Virus record (IMG/VR): IMGVR_UViG_3300022752_000210
Location: 1-34,911 of that record
Direction: 5' to 3' (one strand)
From: a virus
DNA: 34,911 bases
Shown: positions 14,223 through 23,146 of the stretch, one piece after another
Numbering within the stretch: the first letter of the stretch is position 1
Layout of the letters: each line of letters opens with the position of its first letter
Program-made: the position numbers and the translations under genes
Notes under the pieces: generated by a model
Told to the model about the DNA's origin: nothing
What the model saw: the letters and a program-made list of their open reading frames with translations, nothing else
Databases searched by the model: none

Positions 14223-15374
14223 ATGCCAGAAACTATAATTCCAATTTGGCCGGGATCTAGTTCATTTGCTCCCGGTGATACTCCATTCGGATTTTATGAT
14301 GCCGATCCGGACTTCTCCGGTTCTGCCGATAAAGTAGCGAAGTGGTGTGCACAACGATTAGGATATCCGATAGTAGAAATTGAATTGCAAGACATAAATT
14401 TCTATACAGCTTTTGAAGAAGCAGTAACTGAGTATTCAAATCAAGTAAATCAATACAATATTCGAGAAAACATGTTGAATCTTCAAGGTGCTTCTGCTAG
14501 TACCAATTTGAGTCAACGCGTTATATCGAACAATTTGAGTAGAATAGTTGAATTGTCTACGGAATATGGTATTGAATCTGGTTACGGCGGTCCTATAGCA
14601 TGGAAGAGTGCTAGTTTACAATTGACTCGAGGCGTACAACGATATGATTTGAGTTCAAGTTTACTGTTAGAAGGATCTGATACGTATGGTGATATTGAAA
14701 TCAAAAAAATATATCATCAAGCCACTCCTGCAATGGCTCGATACTTTGACCCATTTGTAGGTACCGGTATGGGTAGTATGCAAATGTTGGAACAATTTGG
14801 TTGGGGTAACTATTCACCGGGCGTATCATTCATGTTGATGCCAATATATGGTGACTTGTTGCGATTACAGGCCATTGAATTTAATGATCAAATTAGAAGA
14901 TCAGCATACGGATTTGAATTGCACGGTAACAGATTGACTTTAAGTCCAATTCCTAACGTTGATATGAAGTTATGGATTGAGTATATAGTAAAGTCAGAAA
15001 GAAGTGTTCCTAGTAGAGTTGCTGCAGGAGCAATCGCCGATTACAGTAACGTACCGTACAATAGAATTACATATGGTGATGTGAATCATCCCGGTAGACA
15101 ATGGATATTGATGTATACATTGGCGTTGTGTAAGGAAATGTTAGGATACGTTCGAACCAAATATTCAACAATACCAATTCCTAATTCCGAAACCACATTG
15201 AATGGAGCGGAACTACTTCAATCTGCTCAGGCAGAAAAAGATGCATTGATTGCACAGTTACGAGAGAATTTGGATGCATCTGGTAGATTAGCTCAATTGG
15301 AAAGAAAAGCCAGCGAGTCAGAGCAACTCCAAAATCAATTAAATAAGATTCCATTACCGATATTCGTACTGTAA
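14223..15374 (+). CDS. 13: Neck protein, T4 gp13-like
   Basis: A 383-residue protein. The N-terminal region FGFYDADPDFSGSADKVAKW (about 21-40), ELQDINFYTAFEEAVTEYSN and the later YDLSSSLL, MQMLEQFGWG and LSPIPNVDMKLWIEYI match the layout of gp13-type neck proteins of T4-like phages, which complete the head and accept the tail. The C-terminal 60 residues are a helical, Gln/Glu-rich extension (SAQAEKDALIAQLRENLD). It heads a unit with gp14- and gp15-like genes, supporting the call. It is longer than T4 gp13 (about 309). Confidence 0.75.
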   Translation: MPETIIPIWPGSSSFAPGDTPFGFYDADPDFSGSADKVAKWCAQRLGYPIVEIELQDINFYTAFEEAVTEYSNQVNQYNIRENMLNLQGASASTNLSQRVISNNLSRIVELSTEYGIESGYGGPIAWKSASLQLTRGVQRYDLSSSLLLEGSDTYGDIEIKKIYHQATPAMARYFDPFVGTGMGSMQMLEQFGWGNYSPGVSFMLMPIYGDLLRLQAIEFNDQIRRSAYGFELHGNRLTLSPIPNVDMKLWIEYIVKSERSVPSRVAAGAIADYSNVPYNRITYGDVNHPGRQWILMYTLALCKEMLGYVRTKYSTIPIPNSETTLNGAELLQSAQAEKDALIAQLRENLDASGRLAQLERKASESEQLQNQLNKIPLPIFVL

Positions 15375-15375
15375 T

Positions 15376-15909
15376 ATGCCACTATTTGGATCCGGACGAG
15401 ATGCTTCGTTAATTTATCACATAAATAAAGAACTTTTACATAGAATAGTCGACGTAGAAGTTTTAATATATCGACATGATGTTGCTAAAAGCGACGTGAA
15501 TTTGTACGGTGAGTCTAGAAGGAAAGTGTATAACACACCTAAACTCGTACACGCTTTGATCAATCTATCTCCAATAGAATCGAATGCTGATGAAAATTTG
15601 ATAGATAGAACTCAAATAGTGGAATTCGCTTTTCTTAAAGACGATTTAATTGAGAATGATTTAATTCTTCAAGTTGGTGATATAATTGAATATGATGCTG
15701 CATTTTGGGAGGTAGACAATGCTACAGACACTCAGTACTGGGTTGGTAGAAACCCGTTAACTAGATTTGGGACGACTGATCACGGTTACTCAATATCAGT
15801 GGTAGCAGCTGCTCATAGAACTAGATTGTCTGGATTGGATATAATAGATACTAGTGCAAGTAGTGTATCCGATTCAGCCGTAAGAAAGTCAACTCCTAGA
15901 TATTTATAA
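15376..15909 (+). CDS. 14: Neck/head-tail joining protein, T4 gp14-like
   Basis: A 177-residue protein beginning MPLFGSGRDASLIYHINKEL. The central part (VEVLIYRHDVAKSDVNLYGE, IVEFAFLKDDLIENDLILQV, GDIIEYDAAFWEVDN) follows the pattern of gp14 neck proteins, though it is shorter than T4 gp14 (256). It sits between gp13-like and gp15-like genes with 1- and 2-base gaps, which is strong contextual support. The C-terminal tail is Ser-rich and probably flexible. A generic head-tail connector is the alternative. Confidence 0.65.
   Translation: MPLFGSGRDASLIYHINKELLHRIVDVEVLIYRHDVAKSDVNLYGESRRKVYNTPKLVHALINLSPIESNADENLIDRTQIVEFAFLKDDLIENDLILQVGDIIEYDAAFWEVDNATDTQYWVGRNPLTRFGTTDHGYSISVVAAAHRTRLSGLDIIDTSASSVSDSAVRKSTPRYL
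15900..15908 (+). promoter_or_regulatory. Possible promoter-like motif at gp14/gp15 junction
   Basis: ATATTTATA, only 12 nt before ATG 15912 and inside the last codons and stop of the upstream gene. The spacing is shorter than at other sites, so this may be chance. Confidence 0.25.
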
Positions 15910-15911
15910 AT

Positions 15912-17084
15912 ATGCGACGTCGAGTTTCGAACAAAAATGAAAGTACATTTGGTTTAGATGAGAATATCAAGCGAGTAGAACAGATTCGCCGTGATACCGA
16001 CTCGATTCGCCCTGTAGCAGTTTCACTGTATGATGTAGATTACAATGTGAAATGGTATATTGAAAATATAGTAGTACCCGGTATAATTCAATTAGGTAAA
16101 ATATCAGACATACCGGTAGAATTTGCTTCACCGGAAAAATGGGCCGGCATTCAAAGTTCCGGTTATTTACGAGATCCTGAAGATAAAGTTTTATGTCCGG
16201 TCATAGTGATTAGAAGAACTGGTATGTCAAGTCGTACAGACGTGAATCCTAGTCCTATATTTCGAGATATCTTTATAAAGGATAGCAGTAATGCACTCAT
16301 ATTTCAAAAGAAATATAGTAAAGAAAACAGATACGATCAAATGTCTCTGTTAAGTAGACCTCCATTAAAAGAGTATTATGCAATAGACCTACCGCAATAT
16401 GTTGAATTGCAATATGATATTACTGTATGGACTGAAAGGTTAGATCAATTGAATGATGTGGTGGAACAGTTTATTTATCAAAGCGGTAAAGCGTACGGAG
16501 ATACATATAAATTTATTTCATATGTAGACGCTTCCAGTTTAGATTTGACCAATAATATTGGTGAAGATAGAATAGTGCGAAGTGTAATTCCTTTACGAAC
16601 CAAAGCTTATTTGATACCGGAACATGTAAATAAAAATCAAGCTAACATGAAAAAGTTTTTCAGTGTTAACAAGATTTTATATACAATGGAAACTACCGGT
16701 ACCACTGAATCTATAACGCAAGCCACTGGAACTTCTAAAACTTCCGTGACTTCAACCGCAGGTGCTGGTGGAGTAAAAATTGATTTGAGTACTGATGTTA
16801 TTGAATATTTAAATGCAAATTTAACAGTACCGAGCGATTCTATAACGACAAATACAGCTACATTCAATAACGTTAGAATTTTAACGGCCCCGCCTACGTT
16901 ACCCTCAACTGATAAAAATTCATTTACATATTTTGTTAACGGTCAATTGATACCCGTTTCATATGTAGTTTCCATAGCAAATGTAGGATCAAGTGTAGTA
17001 GTTACTTTAGATACGTCATCTCTAGGATTTACATTATCCGGAGACGATGTGGTATTGTTATCAGGTAAACTAGAATCTGTATGA
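15912..17084 (+). CDS. 15: Tail completion/sheath stabiliser, T4 gp15-like, with C-terminal extension
   Basis: A 390-residue protein. The region about 150-190 (YAIDLPQYVELQYDITVWTE, RLDQLNDVVEQFIYQ) matches the shape of the T4 gp15 block (YELSIFTRYEDDMFQIVEQI), and WSL-like ends are replaced by SVIPLRTKAYLIPE. T4 gp15 caps the tail and stabilises the sheath. Residues about 255-390 are a Thr/Ser-rich linker plus a beta-rich domain (FTYFVNGQLIPVSYVVSI...) absent from T4 gp15. Its TGA overlaps the fibre gene ATG. Assignment rests on pattern plus gp13-gp14-gp15 order. Confidence 0.62.
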   Translation: MRRRVSNKNESTFGLDENIKRVEQIRRDTDSIRPVAVSLYDVDYNVKWYIENIVVPGIIQLGKISDIPVEFASPEKWAGIQSSGYLRDPEDKVLCPVIVIRRTGMSSRTDVNPSPIFRDIFIKDSSNALIFQKKYSKENRYDQMSLLSRPPLKEYYAIDLPQYVELQYDITVWTERLDQLNDVVEQFIYQSGKAYGDTYKFISYVDASSLDLTNNIGEDRIVRSVIPLRTKAYLIPEHVNKNQANMKKFFSVNKILYTMETTGTTESITQATGTSKTSVTSTAGAGGVKIDLSTDVIEYLNANLTVPSDSITTNTATFNNVRILTAPPTLPSTDKNSFTYFVNGQLIPVSYVVSIANVGSSVVVTLDTSSLGFTLSGDDVVLLSGKLESV

Positions 17085-20000
17085 GTTTAAGGTTTAGAAG
17101 TGAACAGTTAAGATCACCGTTAAGCGGTACATTCACCGGAAGTTTTATAGGTGATGGATCGCAGTTAACTAATCTTAATGTAAATACTGGCTCATTTGCT
17201 ACTACCGGTTCCAATACATTTACAGGTGCACAAAACGTACAGTCGAGTGTAACTGCAAGTAACGTATCATTGAAATCCGGTAACTCGGATGATAGTACAC
17301 CGTACAATCATCAAATTAAATTGAATTATTATGGCGGTGATTATCCGCACTACATAGTAACAGAACATTCAATCAGCGAAGCAAGTAATTCAATTGATTT
17401 TTGGGTCAATAAAGGATATCAAGTAGCAAATCCATACAGCAATACGACTCAATTGGCACTTCGAGTTACCGGTAACGGTGTTCTGGTATCAAAATCATTG
17501 CAAGTCACCGGTCCAGTTATTGCGAACAGTTTTACAGGTAGTTTATACGGTACATCGAGTTGGGCTGAAAATGTAATCAGTGCTTCATATTCGCAGACTG
17601 CAAGCTATGCATTGAATGCGTCCGGGGTAGATACTTCTAGTTTAGTAACTACATCATCATTTAACAATTACACTTCAAGTGCACAGGGCCAAATAAATAG
17701 TTTAACTCAAGCTACCGGTTCATATGCTACTACCGGTTCCAATACATTTAAAGCTTCGCAGACGATTGACGGTAATCTGTTCATGAGTGGAGCGTTTAGA
17801 TTGATTTATAACAATGATCCGGCCAATAACATGTTGTTCGGTCAATTTGATGGTAGTAACATATACGGGCCATACTATCAATTATTTGGAAATCAATATT
17901 CAAATGTATCACAACGTGGTAGTGCCGAGTTTGTATATGATGTACGAAATGGCGGCGATAGCGGTTTTAACATAGCATCTTTTAATGGCAGTAGTTGGAC
18001 CAGAAGATTTAGAGTAGCAGATACTGGCACTGTAATAACTGGCTCATTGAATGTAACGGAAGGAATAACAGGATCACTATACGGTACTTCAAGTTGGGCT
18101 GAAAATTTTAATGAAACGGATCCGGTCTTTACTTCTGTATCCGGTACATTTGCAACGACAGGTTCAAACGTATTTATCGGTGATCAATCTATAACCGGGG
18201 ACCTAAATATAACCGGTTCACTTAAAGTTACTACATCGGATGTAAACTCTGCATACATACAGGGTACAGGTAATTACAATAGACTATTTATTGATAACAC
18301 TGTATCGCCACCGGACGAACCGAATGTAGGATTTGGGCTATCTGCAAACGGTCAATTGCATTGGTCAATTGCTTCATATGGACCGAATCGAGATTTTACG
18401 CTTTATCACGATGCACCGGGGTATGGTAGTGATGTTATTAAAATAGACGGTTCGACTGAACTTATTACAATAAATAAACCTGCCAGTGCAAGTAAAGGTA
18501 TTACCGGATCATTATACGGTACTTCAAGTTGGGCCGAGAATGCATCAACTGCTTCAAACATATTAGGCGGAAAAGCGACTCACATACCGTACTTTATAAC
18601 GGATACTACACTTTCTACAAGTTCCCTGTATCAATCAGGTTCATCCACTGTCATAATCAATCAAGATAATGCAACTACGGCTAATCCGGAAGCATTATAC
18701 GTGTGGCAGCCGAGTACCACATCATTCAATGTAATAAGTGGTAAAGGTAATTTGGATAATTATCTACAATTGAATATTCAAAATACAAATCAAGGTTCAA
18801 ATGCTTCTTCGGATATAGTAGCTACAGCTAATAACGGTAATGAGTCTGAAAATTACATTGATGTCGGTATAAACAGTGAAAATTATAACGGCTTTTTAGG
18901 AGGACCGAATGATGCATATGTATACAGTCATAGTAACAATTTATGGATAGGTAATGCAAATGACAATCACAGTATATATCTATTCAACAGTTCTAGTTTA
19001 GAGCCGATAGTCACTATCACGCCTAACAATAACGTAGAAATCACCGGTTCATTGAATGTAACTGGTAATTTAGTAGTATCAAGTATTACCGGTTCATTGT
19101 TAGGTAGTTCATCATATTCAAGTACTTCATCATATTCAAGTACTTTAGGTGCTAGTTTAAGTCAGCCGGCTAACAATCAAGTAAGACTATTAAGTAGTAA
19201 CGGATCTACATTAGGTAGTACGATTACAATTAATAATGTTACTTCAGCATCACACGCTGCTAATGCCACTTTAGCCGACACTGCAACCTATGCGGTTACG
19301 GCAGGTAATGGCGGGGTGACGCAATTAGTGGCAGGTTCAGGTATTACATTAGTACCTGCGGGCGGGCAGGGTGCAGTTACTATTATAGCATCAGCCGGCG
19401 CCGGTGTAACGATAATATCCGGATCATTGGTAACCGGATCATTTACAAATGTAACCTCATATACATTCAATCATAATTTAAATACTAGAACTCCTATAAT
19501 AACCGTATTTGATTCAAATTACAATCAAATAATACCGGAAAATATACAATTGATAGATTCATCTAGTGCATTAATTACGTTTCCGACCAATGAAAGTGGA
19601 TTTGCAATCGGTTCAACCGGAGGTACGACGGGTACGGTATTGTCATCATCATATGCAACATTCTCAGATTATGCTACAACGGCTTCTTATTACAATGAGA
19701 AAGATCCTATATTTGTAGCTAAGAGTGCTTCATTTGCTACTACCGGGTCCAATGTATTTCGAGGCAATCAAACGGTAACAGGTAGTTTATTTACTTCCGG
19801 TTCAAATACATTAGTGGGTAATACGGTATTATCCGGTTCATTGAATATATCCGGGTCGCAGATATTTTATGGTGTATCGCAATTATATGGTAATCATACA
19901 TTAAGTGGTAGCAACACAATTACCGGTAATACCGTATTAAGTGGTAGCATTGAAGTTAGCGGATCTTCAAATTTCCATAATAGTATATTTATAGTTACAG

Positions 20001-20560
20001 GCTCAGCATTTTTCACCGGCTCACACGTAGTACGTGGTACAACGACCGTTACCGGTTCATTGAATGTAACTGGAGATCTTAACGTAATAAGTGGTAGTAG
20101 TTTTTATAGATGGGGTAACAAATTATTTAATTACGGACAATTTGTAAATACCGCTTCCATATCAGCGACTGCAAACGTATCCGCTTCATTTCCATTTCCG
20201 GTAACGCAGTTCAGTGAAGGTGTTAGTGTGGTAAGTGGTAGTAGAGTTACATTTCAACATACAGGATTGTACAATTTACAAATTGCTGCACTTGCAAGTC
20301 AAGGAACGAATACTCCGAATCTTCATATATGGTTCAAGAAAACCGGATCAAACATGGAGTATTCTGATACTGTAGTACAATTGCAAAATAACAGTCAGAC
20401 TGCATTGAACTGGAATTATGCATATCCGTTTAATGCAAATGAATATGTTGAGGTATGGTATCATACTAGTGCAGCTAATACTTCATTTCCATACGGAGCG
20501 GCCGGTAGTGGTTTTCCGGCATCACCTTCTATTACATTAACAGTAACACAGATCGCTTAA
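17081..20560 (+). CDS. Long repetitive tail fibre with C-terminal jelly-roll-like domain
   Basis: A 1159-residue fibre. Most of it is built from short beta repeats: GSLYGTSSWAEN three times (153-164, 331-342, 476-487), FATTGSN(T/V)F six or so times, and VTGSLNV(T)G and SGSNTxxGNT blocks, as in trimeric beta-helical fibre shafts of marine phages. The last ~150 residues (from about YRWGNKLFNYGQF through FQHTGLYNLQIAALAS to SITLTVTQIA) look like a C1q/TNF-type jelly-roll receptor-binding head. It probably contacts the host surface. It overlaps the gp15-like gene by ATGA and precedes two shorter relatives. Confidence 0.85.
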   Translation: MSLRFRSEQLRSPLSGTFTGSFIGDGSQLTNLNVNTGSFATTGSNTFTGAQNVQSSVTASNVSLKSGNSDDSTPYNHQIKLNYYGGDYPHYIVTEHSISEASNSIDFWVNKGYQVANPYSNTTQLALRVTGNGVLVSKSLQVTGPVIANSFTGSLYGTSSWAENVISASYSQTASYALNASGVDTSSLVTTSSFNNYTSSAQGQINSLTQATGSYATTGSNTFKASQTIDGNLFMSGAFRLIYNNDPANNMLFGQFDGSNIYGPYYQLFGNQYSNVSQRGSAEFVYDVRNGGDSGFNIASFNGSSWTRRFRVADTGTVITGSLNVTEGITGSLYGTSSWAENFNETDPVFTSVSGTFATTGSNVFIGDQSITGDLNITGSLKVTTSDVNSAYIQGTGNYNRLFIDNTVSPPDEPNVGFGLSANGQLHWSIASYGPNRDFTLYHDAPGYGSDVIKIDGSTELITINKPASASKGITGSLYGTSSWAENASTASNILGGKATHIPYFITDTTLSTSSLYQSGSSTVIINQDNATTANPEALYVWQPSTTSFNVISGKGNLDNYLQLNIQNTNQGSNASSDIVATANNGNESENYIDVGINSENYNGFLGGPNDAYVYSHSNNLWIGNANDNHSIYLFNSSSLEPIVTITPNNNVEITGSLNVTGNLVVSSITGSLLGSSSYSSTSSYSSTLGASLSQPANNQVRLLSSNGSTLGSTITINNVTSASHAANATLADTATYAVTAGNGGVTQLVAGSGITLVPAGGQGAVTIIASAGAGVTIISGSLVTGSFTNVTSYTFNHNLNTRTPIITVFDSNYNQIIPENIQLIDSSSALITFPTNESGFAIGSTGGTTGTVLSSSYATFSDYATTASYYNEKDPIFVAKSASFATTGSNVFRGNQTVTGSLFTSGSNTLVGNTVLSGSLNISGSQIFYGVSQLYGNHTLSGSNTITGNTVLSGSIEVSGSSNFHNSIFIVTGSAFFTGSHVVRGTTTVTGSLNVTGDLNVISGSSFYRWGNKLFNYGQFVNTASISATANVSASFPFPVTQFSEGVSVVSGSRVTFQHTGLYNLQIAALASQGTNTPNLHIWFKKTGSNMEYSDTVVQLQNNSQTALNWNYAYPFNANEYVEVWYHTSAANTSFPYGAAGSGFPASPSITLTVTQIA
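17537..18541 (+). repeat. Three copies of GSLYGTSSWAEN-coding repeat in fibre gene
   Basis: Copies at 17537-17572, 18071-18106 and 18506-18541 encode the same 12 residues, with only a few synonymous differences. Each follows ITGS/FTGS and precedes a variable insert. They mark module boundaries where recombination could swap fibre segments. Confidence 0.75.
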
Positions 20561-20561
20561 A

Positions 20562-21224
20562 ATGAGAATATTTCAACCGATTATAACAGGCTCATTGAAT
20601 GTATCAGGATCAGTGACGGCATTTTCATTTACTGGAAGTTTACAGGGTTCTGCTTCATACGCTGTAACTGCATCATATGCAATGAATGGTGGCGGTGGTA
20701 GTTCCAATCCGGGAGGATCAAATACTCAAATTCAATACAATAACTCAAATGCATTCGGTGGCGTACCGGTTTTAACTTATGATGGTAGTAGATTGGTAGG
20801 TACCGGTTCTTTTAGTGGTAGTTTTACCGGTGAATTTAATGGTACTGTTACTACTGCAGCTACTGCATCCTATTCTACTAATTTCACTGCAGCTACTAGT
20901 TTAACGGTTGATGGTGCTCAAATTCGAGGAGCATCAGTCAATTCTACTATAGTTGGTAGTAACAATTTATTTACGCAAGCAACCGGTTCATATACATCAG
21001 CAATTGCAAATTACACTTTACGTAATGGTGCAAATGCTAGAGCTGGTCAATTTATTACTGTATGGAATGGTACAACCACCTCATATACAGATATATCTAC
21101 AGTTGATATTGGTAGTACCTCAGATATAACATTCGTATCATCAATAGTATCTAGTAACATTCAAATTAATGCTACGGCATTAACCTCAGGCTGGACTATA
21201 AAAATGTTAGTCACATATTTATAG
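20562..21224 (+). CDS. Short tail fibre protein, paralogue of 17081
   Basis: A 220-residue protein that opens with the fibre repeat language (IITGSLNVSGSVTAFSFTGS, then SYAVTASYAMNGGGGSS). It contains GGSNTQIQYNNSNAFGG, a block common in marine phage fibres, and ends in a beta-rich domain (about 140-220, TLRNGANARAGQFITVWNG...). It starts 1 base after the long fibre, apparently in the same transcript. Likely an accessory or distal fibre; which subunit it binds cannot be read. Confidence 0.75.
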   Translation: MRIFQPIITGSLNVSGSVTAFSFTGSLQGSASYAVTASYAMNGGGGSSNPGGSNTQIQYNNSNAFGGVPVLTYDGSRLVGTGSFSGSFTGEFNGTVTTAATASYSTNFTAATSLTVDGAQIRGASVNSTIVGSNNLFTQATGSYTSAIANYTLRNGANARAGQFITVWNGTTTSYTDISTVDIGSTSDITFVSSIVSSNIQINATALTSGWTIKMLVTYL

Positions 21225-21255
21225 AATATAGTTGGATAGGGAAAACTAAATAAAT

Positions 21256-22035
21256 ATGCCTAATGAATTTGTAGCTCGTAATGGGCTCATATCACAAAAC
21301 AATTCTGTAGTAACAGGATCACTCGTTGTAACTCAAGGAATAACGGGTAGTCTTGCAGGTACTGCTTCAAATGCCATTTCAAGTAGCTTCGCTTCAACAG
21401 CATCACTCGCACCTGCATATGTATTAAATTCTACAACAGCATCCATGTTGCAACCTTATGTATTGACTAGCTCAACCGCTTCGATGACAGTATCGAGTTC
21501 TAGTTTTGCGACTACTGCATCATTTATCTCACCTACATTTATATCTGCAAGTGCTGCTGCTTCCGGGTTTGCTTCTGTTAAATTGTATAGAAAAGTAACC
21601 GCCGATAACTCAGTAACAAATACTTTAACGAGGACTGTATTGAGTTCAATCCTAATTCCAGCAAATACGGTTAGCGTTGGTGATACAATTTATATACTAG
21701 CAAGAAACAAAAGAACAGGTAACAATTCTGCTATGACTCCAAACATACATATTAACACAACTGCAACTGCTACTGGTAATAGGATTTATAACATAACACA
21801 AGCAGCAGCAAACAATACGGTTTATCTTAATAAGTTTGGTATAGTGAAATCTGCAACTGTTACAGAAGTAGGTCAAGAAGGTATTAGTAATGATATAGGC
21901 GTAGGTGCTGTAAACACATCTGTTACCACCTATAATGTAGATTGGACAGTAGATCAATATATTGTGTTTTCAGTTGCGTTGGGAAATACTGCTGATACTT
22001 CTACCCTTAGTTTATTGGTAGTAGAAATAAAATAA
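21256..22035 (+). CDS. Short tail fibre protein with jelly-roll-like C-terminus
   Basis: A 259-residue protein. Residues 1-100 carry fibre repeats (VVTGSLVVTQGITGSLAGTA, SFASTASLA, SSSFATTASF). Residues 105-259 (FASVKLYRKVTADNSVTNTL... LSLLVVEIK) form a compact beta-sandwich-like head, different from that of the long fibre. The shared shaft and different heads suggest alternative receptor-binding tips or separate fibre parts. It is preceded by a 31-base gap with no clear promoter motif. Confidence 0.75.
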   Translation: MPNEFVARNGLISQNNSVVTGSLVVTQGITGSLAGTASNAISSSFASTASLAPAYVLNSTTASMLQPYVLTSSTASMTVSSSSFATTASFISPTFISASAAASGFASVKLYRKVTADNSVTNTLTRTVLSSILIPANTVSVGDTIYILARNKRTGNNSAMTPNIHINTTATATGNRIYNITQAAANNTVYLNKFGIVKSATVTEVGQEGISNDIGVGAVNTSVTTYNVDWTVDQYIVFSVALGNTADTSTLSLLVVEIK

Positions 22036-22041
22036 ATTAAT

Positions 22042-22170
22042 ATGATACATACGATTATAGTTGAAGATGTACTGTATGAGTTTGAGGACTATACTGAGTA
22101 TTTAAACTTCATAGCAAAAAGATATGGGTTTGGAAGTTGGGAAGCTTATTTATTAAGCCAAACCGAATGA
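22042..22170 (+). CDS. Small acidic protein (42 aa)
   Basis: A 42-residue frame MIHTIIVEDVLYEFEDYTEY... FGSWEAYLLSQTE, starting 6 bases after the fibre stop. The composition is protein-like (acidic N-terminal beta-like half, aromatic C-terminal helix). No terminator separates it from the fibre gene. I do not recognise it. A region of about 70 AT-rich bases follows, containing the next promoter motif. Confidence 0.45.
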   Translation: MIHTIIVEDVLYEFEDYTEYLNFIAKRYGFGSWEAYLLSQTE

Positions 22171-22205
22171 ATATTGAATTAATAAATCGAATAATTTTTT
22201 TAAAT

Positions 22206-22243
22206 TGATTTGATTGAGATATTTATTGTTAAAAATGAAATCA
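22206..22243 (+). promoter_or_regulatory. Promoter-like motif inside a start-codon hairpin
   Basis: ATATTTATT at 22219-22227 lies 24 nt before ATG 22243. The flanks TGATTTGATT (22206-22215) and AATGAAATCA (22234-22243) can pair over 10 positions with one G-G mismatch, the right arm reaching the A of the start codon. It resembles a weaker version of the element at 23147-23211. Confidence 0.4.
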
Positions 22244-22458
22244 TGGTAAACAAAGTTAATTTCTTTGAGTGGTTGGAGTTAAATGCGCCAAGTTCAATTT
22301 GGTTGATCATTCTATTTTTAATTCCTGCTGCAATTATGAGTATTCATGCTGCAATTGTAGCTTCAATTAATGTAGATAATTTATGGACCGCAGTATTATG
22401 GATTCTATTGTATCCGGTTATTGTTGGATTAGGTAAAATCAAAATGTGGAAACCTTAA
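22243..22458 (+). CDS. Small two-helix membrane protein
   Basis: A 71-residue protein with two hydrophobic segments (about 18-37, IWLIILFLIPAAIMSIHAAI, and about 46-64, LWTAVLWILLYPVIVGLG) and a short basic C-terminus. ATG 22243 is preferred over an upstream TTG because the promoter motif lies between them. The topology would suit a holin-like or spanin-type protein, but it is not adjacent to the endolysin and no specific family is recognised. Its end overlaps the next gene by 13 bases. Confidence 0.6.
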   Translation: MVNKVNFFEWLELNAPSSIWLIILFLIPAAIMSIHAAIVASINVDNLWTAVLWILLYPVIVGLGKIKMWKP

Positions 22459-22841
22459 TTGCAGTAATTGCATTTGCAATATTGATAGCAATCAGTAAAT
22501 GGATTCAAGATACCCTGTTATTTAGATCATTTACTGCAGGGTGGATTACGCCATTCGATTCCATTAAAAATAGAAAGTTGTATAAATGGTTCAACCCTAA
22601 AATTAGTTGGAAAAACAAACATGAATGGTTTAAAGGAAATAAGGTTTTAACCTGGTTGATATCCAATCCATTAGTAGCACTTACAGATGCTTGGCATACA
22701 TTGGAACTGATTCGCAACTCGTTGCCCTATATTATTATAGCATTCATATCAGAATGTTATTGGGTATTGGCAATTTATTTGATTCAAATTTCAATATTTC
22801 ACGTGCTATTCACGTATACAAATAAAAGAAATAAAAATTAA
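22446..22841 (+). CDS. Small membrane protein of a type seen in Bacteroidota and their phages
   Basis: A 131-residue protein with a GTG start overlapping the previous gene. A hydrophobic N-terminal helix (about 2-17) and a C-terminal hydrophobic region (about 95-122) flank a Trp/Lys-rich middle: KWFNPKISWKNKHEWFKGN and LVALTDAWHTLELI. This W-x-NK...LTDAWH layout reminds me of small membrane proteins of Bacteroidota genomes, which is part of the host inference. Function unknown; topology is probably two or three membrane passes. Confidence 0.6.
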   Translation: METLIAVIAFAILIAISKWIQDTLLFRSFTAGWITPFDSIKNRKLYKWFNPKISWKNKHEWFKGNKVLTWLISNPLVALTDAWHTLELIRNSLPYIIIAFISECYWVLAIYLIQISIFHVLFTYTNKRNKN

Positions 22842-22879
22842 TTCAATAGATATTCATATATTATTGTAAATTAAATGTT

Positions 22880-23143
22880 ATGGAAAACAAAATCACACAA
22901 GAAGAACTGGCTTCAATCAAAAAATACCAGCAAACTTATTTGGATCTTACAAATCAATTCGGTGCCAAATCTTTGGAACGATTTCGATTGAATCTGGAAT
23001 TGGAAAAAGTATTTGAAAAATTGGAATCTTTGGAAACTCAAATTAGACAATGTTTGAATGATGAGTCCAATTTTCTAAAACAAATTGAAAGTAAGTACGG
23101 TATCTGTACTATAGATATCGACACGGGAGAAATTTTGAAATAA
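22880..23143 (+). CDS. Small coiled-coil protein
   Basis: An 87-residue protein dominated by helix (about 5-70), with heptad-like leucines (LASIKKYQQTYLDLTNQFG, LELEKVFEKLESLETQI), ending KYGICTIDIDTGEIL. Similar small coiled-coil proteins are common near tail genes of T4-like marine phages, with no known function. A weak promoter-like ATATATTAT lies 24 bases upstream. Its stop is followed within 3 bases by the inverted repeat controlling the sheath gene. Confidence 0.6.
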   Translation: MENKITQEELASIKKYQQTYLDLTNQFGAKSLERFRLNLELEKVFEKLESLETQIRQCLNDESNFLKQIESKYGICTIDIDTGEILK

Positions 23144-23146
23144 CGG

